In this document: in pieces, positions 58,180 through 64,000 of the stretch
Position numbering within the stretch: the first letter of the stretch is position 1
Layout: the number at the start of each line of letters is the position of its first letter
Assembly: GCA_017477325.1 (NCBI GenBank)
Contig: JAFUWV010000010.1
Coordinates: 310,001 to 374,000 of the forward strand
DNA length: 64,000 bases
From: Paludibacteraceae bacterium
GTDB lineage: Bacteria > Bacteroidota > Bacteroidia > Bacteroidales > Paludibacteraceae
Direction: 5' to 3'
The notes under the pieces: model-generated
Databases searched by the model: none
What the model saw: only the letters and a program-made list of their open reading frames with translations
What the model was told of the DNA's origin: nothing
Program-made: the position numbers and the translations under genes

Positions 58180-59721
58180 ATGGCAACACAAGAAGAAACC
58201 TTCAAAAAGATGGTAGCTCACTGCAAGGAGTACGGCTTCGTTTTCCCCAGCAGCGAGATTTACGACGGACTTGGCGCCGTGTACGACTACGGACAGAACG
58301 GCGTAGAACTGAAGAACAACATAAAGCAATACTGGTGGCAGGCAATGACTTTGCTTCACGAGAACATCGTGGGCATCGATGCCGCCATCTTCATGCACCC
58401 CACCACATGGAAAGCGTCAGGTCACGTGGACGCCTTCAACGACCCTCTGATAGACAACCGCGACTCTAAGAAGCGCTATCGCGCCGATGTGCTCATTGAA
58501 GACCAGATACAGAAATACGACGAGAAGATACAGAAAGAGGTTGAGAAGGCAAGAAAGCGCTTCGGCGACAGTTTCGACGAGCAGATGTTCCTTGAGACCA
58601 ACCCTCGCGTGAAAGAGCATATTGAGAAGCGCGAGGCTCTGCACGAGCGCTACAAGAAGGCAATGAACGAGAACGACCTGCAGGAGCTGAAGCAGATAAT
58701 TCTCGACGAGGAGATAGTGTGCCCGATAAGCGGCACCCGCAACTGGACGGACGTGCGCCAGTTCAACCTCATGTTCCAGACCGAGATGGGCAGCACCGCC
58801 GACGGCGCAATGAAGATATATCTCCGTCCTGAGACCGCTCAGGGCATATTTGTCAATTTCCTGAACGTTCAGAAGACCGGACGCATGAAAATTCCTTTCG
58901 GCATTGCACAGATAGGCAAGGCTTTCCGCAACGAGATAGTGGCACGCCAGTTCGTGTTCCGCATGCGCGAGTTCGAACAGATGGAGATGCAGTTCTTCGT
59001 TCGCCCGGGCGAGGAACTAAAGTGGTTTGAGCACTGGAAACAGTTCCGCCTGCGCTGGCACAAGGCTCTGGGTCTGGGCGACGAGAAATACCGCTTCCAC
59101 GACCACGAGAAACTGGCACACTATGCCAATGCCGCCACCGACATCGAGTTCCTGATGCCGTTCGGCTTCAAGGAGGTGGAGGGTATTCACTCGCGTACCA
59201 ACTTCGACCTCAGCCAGCATGCCAAGTACTCGGGCAAGAAGATAGAGTATTTCGACCCCGAACTGAACCAGGGCTACACTCCGTACGTGATAGAGACGAG
59301 TATCGGCGTTGACCGCATGTTCCTGAGCGTGATGTGTGCAGCCTACAAAGAGGAGCAGCTGGAAGGTGGCGACACTCGCGTGGTGCTCAACCTGCCGCCT
59401 GTGCTCGCACCGGTGAAAGCATGCGTGATGCCGCTTGTCAAGAAAGACGGTCTGCCCGAGAAGGCACGTGAAGTGATGGACCTGCTCAAGTTCGACTATA
59501 AGACCGCATACGACGAGAAAGACTCTATCGGCAAGCGCTACCGCCGCCAGGATGCCATAGGTACTCCGTTCTGCATCACCATCGACCACGACACTCTCAG
59601 CGACAACTGCGTGACCATCCGCTACCGCGACACCATGCAGCAAGAGCGAGTGCAGATAGCCGACCTGCCCGCAATAATCGGCAAGGCTGTCAGCATGAAA
59701 GAGTTGCTGAAGAAAATATGA
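58180..59721 (+). CDS. glyS: Glycine--tRNA ligase, dimeric (alpha2) type
   Basis: A 513-residue class II synthetase that charges tRNA-Gly. Visible features are the N-terminal FPSSEIYDGLGAVYDYGQNG, motif 2 (IGKAFRNEIVARQFVFRMREFEQMEMQ), motif 3 (YVIETSIGVDRMFLSV) and the anticodon-binding domain (VCAYKEEQ region to KYRRQDAIGTPFC). It is the eukaryote/archaea-like form used in Bacteroidetes rather than the alpha2-beta2 enzyme. Its own promoter and terminator flank it. Confidence 0.95.
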   Translation: MATQEETFKKMVAHCKEYGFVFPSSEIYDGLGAVYDYGQNGVELKNNIKQYWWQAMTLLHENIVGIDAAIFMHPTTWKASGHVDAFNDPLIDNRDSKKRYRADVLIEDQIQKYDEKIQKEVEKARKRFGDSFDEQMFLETNPRVKEHIEKREALHERYKKAMNENDLQELKQIILDEEIVCPISGTRNWTDVRQFNLMFQTEMGSTADGAMKIYLRPETAQGIFVNFLNVQKTGRMKIPFGIAQIGKAFRNEIVARQFVFRMREFEQMEMQFFVRPGEELKWFEHWKQFRLRWHKALGLGDEKYRFHDHEKLAHYANAATDIEFLMPFGFKEVEGIHSRTNFDLSQHAKYSGKKIEYFDPELNQGYTPYVIETSIGVDRMFLSVMCAAYKEEQLEGGDTRVVLNLPPVLAPVKACVMPLVKKDGLPEKAREVMDLLKFDYKTAYDEKDSIGKRYRRQDAIGTPFCITIDHDTLSDNCVTIRYRDTMQQERVQIADLPAIIGKAVSMKELLKKI

Positions 59722-59737
59722 TGCAGGACCGTTTTGT

Positions 59738-59768
59738 AGAGCCATAGCACGCTATGGCTCTTTTTTTT
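59738..59768 (+). terminator. Intrinsic terminator of glyS
   Basis: An 11-bp stem AGAGCCATAGC (59738-59748) with its complement (59751-59761), then T8. It ends glyS transcription between convergent genes. Confidence 0.92.
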
Positions 59769-59840
59769 CTCATAACCTATCGACCTATCGGAGGGTTAGA
59801 GCCTACAGGAAATAGGCATTACTATGAATTATGAATTGCT

Positions 59841-62800
59841 CTATCTGGTCAGCATCAGTTTGATATTGATGCCGGCATTGTCGGAGCGGATAGGATAAGA
59901 ACTGGAGATGAGAGGTGTGGTGCCTTGGTGGTCGTAGAAGAACTGAAGGTTGATCTTCTGCGAGAGCACGTAGTCGGCACTGATTTTTATTCCAATCACT
60001 TTGTTTCCGGCGCTTGCCTGAGTGATGTTCTCCTCCACCTTGCGAAGCAGAGTCTTGATATCCTTGTAACTTACGTCGATGGCGAGTTTGAGGTCGTTGC
60101 TTACCTTCTTCTGTCTGCCGTCTTTGTTTTTGGTGGTGAAGTTAAGGTCTTTGATGGTATAGCCGAATCCAGCCACAAACTCCTTGGTGTCGCCCTCCAT
60201 GAGCTGTGCGGAGGTGACGTTCAGGGTGAGGTTGCGCTGTTTGCGATACTCCACTTTGGCAGTCATCGAGTTCTTCATCGCCACATTCACTCCGATGAGC
60301 GGCGAGAACTGTTCGGTGAGGCTGACGCTTGCAATGTCGAAGGCAGACGAAGGTATGGGCATGTCGGTCTCCACGTCGCGCACGAAGCCCACTTGCTTGT
60401 TCTTGCCGTCGCCTACCCCGACCCAAGTCGAGTAGGTGCCATAGCTGCCTATCGAATATTTACACGTATATGCGTGCGTGAGGTTGACGGAGCGGAAGTG
60501 GTCGCGCATCCAAGGCAGTTTGCCGAGTCCGTCGTAGGTCACACTCCAGTTAGGCAGGATGTTGAGAATGCCGAGGAAAGGATTGGTGGTGGCGCGGTGA
60601 GCATCTCTGCCAGTATAGGCGGCAAGGAAAGCGGGCACGAGCACGTCGGCCGAGTTGCGGGCTATCTGGCCATTGCTCTTGTCGTATTGTTTGCCTGCCA
60701 GCACGCTGCCTCGCATGAAGCCGGTGGAAGGATAAGTGACTCCCTCATACTGCTGCTGCACGCGGCCCTGCATTATATCACGATACTCGAGGAAGCGGTC
60801 GAACGAAGCCGAGTGGAAATTGTCTTCCGCCTTGCCAATCTTGTCGAAAGCAGTGGCTATGGCTACCTGCGTGATATTGAACGAGCCGGTCATGGTCTCC
60901 TGCAGCCGGTCGTAAGTGTAGATGATAGACGAACTGGAAGAGGTGTAGCGCTTGCCGTTGACCTGAATCTTGAATCCGGGGAATGGCTCCAGACTTATCT
61001 TGACATCGAAGTCAGTAGTGCTCGACTTGATAGCGGGCTGAACGACCGTGGTGTCTTTCGAGAGCCACTCGCGCTGCTTTGCCTTCTCAAGAAAGTCTTT
61101 TGGCACAAAGCCGAAAGCGAAATCGAAGCCCGGGGCATAGACGCCGTCAGTCTTGCGCTGACCCATGAAGCCTGCCTGAGGATAGAAACCCGGAACGACG
61201 AGCGAGTTGGTTGCGCGGTAGGTAACCTGCGCCTTGCGTATGAGCATCAGGAAGCGCATACCAAGGTCGCCTGCCGTCTGAAGAGGCGTGCGGGAGTTGG
61301 GGTCTTGGCTGGTGATGCTGACACTCAGGTTGTCATAGTCTTTCTTTGCAGAAATCTCTATCTTGTTCTGGTCAACGGTCTTGGTCTTCACCTGCACCTT
61401 CTTTCCCTTGCTGTCGGTTACGATAATCTGCAACTTGTCGGAGCCGAGACGGTGACTGAGTTCTATGGTGGAGTCGGCCTTGAGGTTGATGGTCTGAGTG
61501 TACGTCTTCGGACGGAAACGCGAGCGCTGCGGACGACCGCTGAAGCGCTGGTTGACCTGCTTTAGGTACTTGGACTTGTTGTACAGCGTCTCGAAGTTGA
61601 GTGCTCCGTCAGCCTGCCACGAGCGCATCGAACTGATAGAGTTGCCGAGGTTGGCCTCGGTCTCGCCCTCCTGCTGCTGGCGTGTGGCGGTGCGGTTCCA
61701 GTTGTAAGTGGCATTATACGAGCCGTTGGCCGTAATCCAGTCGAGCGACTTGAAGCGGTTGAAGGGCACGCTGTAAGAGGCTGTGAACACTTGCTGATAC
61801 TGATAAGGCACGCCCATGGTCTTCATCGAGCGGAGCACAGTGTCTCGCCATGCCTCGTAGTAGTCGTGCGTGAAGTTGTAGTCCTTGATTATCTCGGGTG
61901 TGAACTTAGACTCGTCCACAGTGCTGTTCATCGCTGTCTGGAAAGTGAATTTGAGCGTCTTCGTAAGGTCGTACTTGAAGTCGAAATTGCGGTTCCACAT
62001 CCAGTCTTTCGAGAAGGTGAGGTCTTGCTTCTGAATGCCTGTCTCGCCCGTGAAGTCGCGCATGCGCATGTGGGTGTATTGCCGGCGCATGTCGGTCGAG
62101 AACGCCCACGACTGAGGCAGATAGTAGATGTTGAGTTCGCTTATCCACTTCAGCTTCTGCACCTTCTGAATCTTCTTGAAAGGCTCCCAAGGCTTGGGGT
62201 TGAAGTTGTAACTGTAAGTGAACTGCCCGCGCTCTTCCTTCTGCAGGTCGCGCTCCAACTCAGGCGTATGCTTGTCCTGTTCCATGCGGGAGTAAGAGAT
62301 GGAGAAGTTGGCAGGGTCGTAGAACATGTCTCTCTTCTTTGACTTGATGTTGACCTTGGCGTTGGTCACGGAGAAGTTGGTAGAAGTCTGCACCGTGTTG
62401 GACATTGCCTTGACCGAGTCGCGCTCGTGCTTTGTCTCGTAGGTATCCAGATTGTCTTTCAACTTGATATCGGTGTCAAGAGGGTCATATTCAGGCGAGA
62501 GAGTCTCGTTGGTATATGCAAAATAGAGCGGAATCTGCAGCTTGGCCTGCTCGGGGAAGAGCCGGCCTGCCTCGAGTGCCGCACTGACCGAGAGCTGGTA
62601 CATGTTGTCCATATTGCGATCGAGCACGTTACTCTCTATGCTGCCATAGCCTGCCGTCTCCAGGCGGCCTGCCACGTTGACTTGCGCAATATCGCTGATA
62701 GCAAGTGCCACATTGCCCATGGCTGCCACACCACCCTCTTCGTTGAACTGCGACATGCGGAGTTCGTTGACCCATATCTCTCCCGAGTGAGGCTGACCCG

Positions 62801-64000
62801 ACTTGTTGCGGATACCTATCATGATGTTGTCCACCTCGCCGAGCGTGGGGTTACCCATGACTGTGATACGGTTCTCGGGGTGACCGTTGCCATCGTCATA
62901 GACAATGTATGGCTGCGTATTGCTTACTCCGGAGGCTCCGCTGCGCTTTGCCTTGTTTCTTGCCACCTTGGCGTTGGTAAGCACTTCGAACGGGAAATCG
63001 AACTCATTCTCGAGTGGCCATACCTTGTGGCGGTCGGCTTCGTTGTCGTTGTTGTACAAGCCTTCGGGAGTCAGATTGAGAGGAATCTCGTATTCGTAGT
63101 AGTTGTTTCGCATGTCGCTGCCCAAGCGGATGAAGATACTCAAGTCGCCGTCTCTGAGCTCGTTGTCCTCAGGCAGTTGCTCGGCATGCACAAACATCTG
63201 CAGGCGCTTGTACTGACGCATGTCGTAGCCAGTCTTCTTATACACGGCACGGGCATCAGCAGGCGCAAGGTCGTGCACACGCAGCACCATTGCCTGCTCG
63301 TTCTGCGCAATGAGTTGTGCCTGACCCGGGTCGGTCTGACGGGTGATACCCGGAGGAAGAACATAGTTGACAGGAGTCTTTGAGGAGTTCTCCTCTATGT
63401 TTACCGCCTGCACATCAAGTTGTGCGCTGGTGGTAGGAGGCTGGCTGACAGGGTACAGGTCCTTGGAGTAGCTGCGCCACTCGCCGCGCACAAGGTCGAA
63501 CGAAGCCAGACGCAGGTGGGTCTCCTGCTTGAAGCCGGTCATGTACAGACGCACAAAACGGATTGACTTGAAGTTTCTCACGCCTCCCACTTTCTGGTAA
63601 GCATTCGGGTCGCGGATAGGTATCTTGAACTGATACCATTTCACATCGACCAACTCGCCGTTTGCCAGTTTCACTTTCGTCATGTACTCCTGGGCAATAT
63701 ACTGCTTGCCTACACCCAGCAGTTCGGGGCGAAGCGAGACATGATACTCGTAATATTTCTCGTATTCCGACAGTGTGTTGTCGGAGTTGATGTCTTCTAT
63801 GTCAGGCGTGAGAGTGGCGGCCGTACCGTAACTCTCGGTATTGTCTTCGGTTGCAGGCGAGTTGCCTTCCGTTCCGTTATAGTGCTTGTAGCGTTCTACA
63901 ACGGAGAGCTCCTGCCGGTCGTAGTCGGTTCCGCGGTAGTAGTGGTAGTTGTCGCCCGCAGGGTCATTGAGAGGCGAATATGGGTCATCCTGCCAGCGAG
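59841..64000 (-). CDS. sprA: SprA/SovP, type IX secretion outer-membrane translocon (C-terminal part)
   Basis: The frame is open from 64000 to the stop, about 1386 residues, so the 5' part lies beyond the window. Typical SprA stretches are SPLNDPAGDNYHYYRGTDYD near the edge, MRQYKRLQMFVHAEQL, NEFDFPFEVLTNAKVARNKA, IWVNELRMSQFNEEGGVAAM, and the C-terminal IGINVAMKNSMTAKVEY. SprA forms the very large outer-membrane pore of the type IX secretion system that exports proteins with C-terminal sorting domains. Its presence makes the system likely to be functional in this organism; other system genes are not in view. Confidence 0.93.
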   Translation of the reverse strand, partial: RWQDDPYSPLNDPAGDNYHYYRGTDYDRQELSVVERYKHYNGTEGNSPATEDNTESYGTAATLTPDIEDINSDNTLSEYEKYYEYHVSLRPELLGVGKQYIAQEYMTKVKLANGELVDVKWYQFKIPIRDPNAYQKVGGVRNFKSIRFVRLYMTGFKQETHLRLASFDLVRGEWRSYSKDLYPVSQPPTTSAQLDVQAVNIEENSSKTPVNYVLPPGITRQTDPGQAQLIAQNEQAMVLRVHDLAPADARAVYKKTGYDMRQYKRLQMFVHAEQLPEDNELRDGDLSIFIRLGSDMRNNYYEYEIPLNLTPEGLYNNDNEADRHKVWPLENEFDFPFEVLTNAKVARNKAKRSGASGVSNTQPYIVYDDGNGHPENRITVMGNPTLGEVDNIMIGIRNKSGQPHSGEIWVNELRMSQFNEEGGVAAMGNVALAISDIAQVNVAGRLETAGYGSIESNVLDRNMDNMYQLSVSAALEAGRLFPEQAKLQIPLYFAYTNETLSPEYDPLDTDIKLKDNLDTYETKHERDSVKAMSNTVQTSTNFSVTNAKVNIKSKKRDMFYDPANFSISYSRMEQDKHTPELERDLQKEERGQFTYSYNFNPKPWEPFKKIQKVQKLKWISELNIYYLPQSWAFSTDMRRQYTHMRMRDFTGETGIQKQDLTFSKDWMWNRNFDFKYDLTKTLKFTFQTAMNSTVDESKFTPEIIKDYNFTHDYYEAWRDTVLRSMKTMGVPYQYQQVFTASYSVPFNRFKSLDWITANGSYNATYNWNRTATRQQQEGETEANLGNSISSMRSWQADGALNFETLYNKSKYLKQVNQRFSGRPQRSRFRPKTYTQTINLKADSTIELSHRLGSDKLQIIVTDSKGKKVQVKTKTVDQNKIEISAKKDYDNLSVSITSQDPNSRTPLQTAGDLGMRFLMLIRKAQVTYRATNSLVVPGFYPQAGFMGQRKTDGVYAPGFDFAFGFVPKDFLEKAKQREWLSKDTTVVQPAIKSSTTDFDVKISLEPFPGFKIQVNGKRYTSSSSSIIYTYDRLQETMTGSFNITQVAIATAFDKIGKAEDNFHSASFDRFLEYRDIMQGRVQQQYEGVTYPSTGFMRGSVLAGKQYDKSNGQIARNSADVLVPAFLAAYTGRDAHRATTNPFLGILNILPNWSVTYDGLGKLPWMRDHFRSVNLTHAYTCKYSIGSYGTYSTWVGVGDGKNKQVGFVRDVETDMPIPSSAFDIASVSLTEQFSPLIGVNVAMKNSMTAKVEYRKQRNLTLNVTSAQLMEGDTKEFVAGFGYTIKDLNFTTKNKDGRQKKVSNDLKLAIDVSYKDIKTLLRKVEENITQASAGNKVIGIKISADYVLSQKINLQFFYDHQGTTPLISSSYPIRSDNAGINIKLMLTR

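Noticed and set aside
59925..61565. 546-residue plus-strand ORF
   Set aside because: It is antisense to sprA, whose protein has clear family motifs throughout. The plus-strand translation has no recognisable domain. Long antisense ORFs arise from codon bias here; the same applies to 62427-63383.

Overview
The window is a chromosomal segment of a Bacteroidales bacterium, most like Prevotella or a close relative. Four things support this. Promoters have the Bacteroidetes form TTTG-(19-20 nt)-TAnnTTTG. There is a SusC/SusD polysaccharide-utilisation locus. The type IX secretion protein SprA is encoded at the right edge. Several secreted proteins end in a short conserved tail resembling a type IX sorting signal. 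Genus assignment is an inference; no rRNA gene is present.

Layout. (1) 1-12842, plus strand: the end of rnhB, a phosphopantetheinyl transferase, a membrane SpoIIE phosphatase fused to an RsbW-like kinase domain, a STAS anti-anti-sigma protein, a two-module NRPS ending in a reductase domain (C-A-T-C-A-T-R), an SDF-family symporter and a DUF1295 membrane protein. The layout suggests one transcription unit for a reductively released dipeptide (aldehyde, alcohol or pyrazinone). (2) 13307-24966: two divergent gene pairs for very large secreted proteins that combine right-handed beta-helix, Ig-like and calcineurin-like metallophosphatase modules. (3) 25090-47155: a DeoR-type regulator divergent from a carbohydrate locus. 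That locus holds agaS, a gatZ-like gene, a CE7 esterase, a PfkB kinase, a third metallophosphatase, an amidohydrolase, a GH36, SusC/SusD and a surface lipoprotein, a DUF4874/DUF4832 protein, a GH31, an EamA permease and an N-acetylhexosamine kinase. The gene set fits use of alpha-galactosides or galactosamine-containing glycans through a tagatose-phosphate route. Tandem TTTCGAAA operators lie both in front of this locus and between the divergent metallophosphatase pairs, so the DeoR protein may control both. (4) 47226-52058: housekeeping genes (polyprenyl synthase, rpsU, korAB) and a small ORF carrying the sorting-like tail. (5) 52424-57814: tRNA-Leu(CAA) with a 5.3-kb integrated element bounded by a 16-bp direct repeat. 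The element carries a tyrosine integrase, an excisionase-like HTH protein, a VRR-NUC nuclease, a terminase-small-subunit-like protein and unknown ORFs, with no mobilisation or structural genes. It looks like a minimal phage satellite or integrative element. (6) 58114-64000: glyS and the 3' part of sprA.

How the parts connect: SprA is the outer-membrane translocon of the type IX system, and the beta-helix/metallophosphatase proteins are plausible clients of it. The DeoR operators tie those clients to the SusCD locus. Stretches between genes often carry degenerate 7-21 nt tandem repeats, and clear intrinsic terminators occur at several gene ends.
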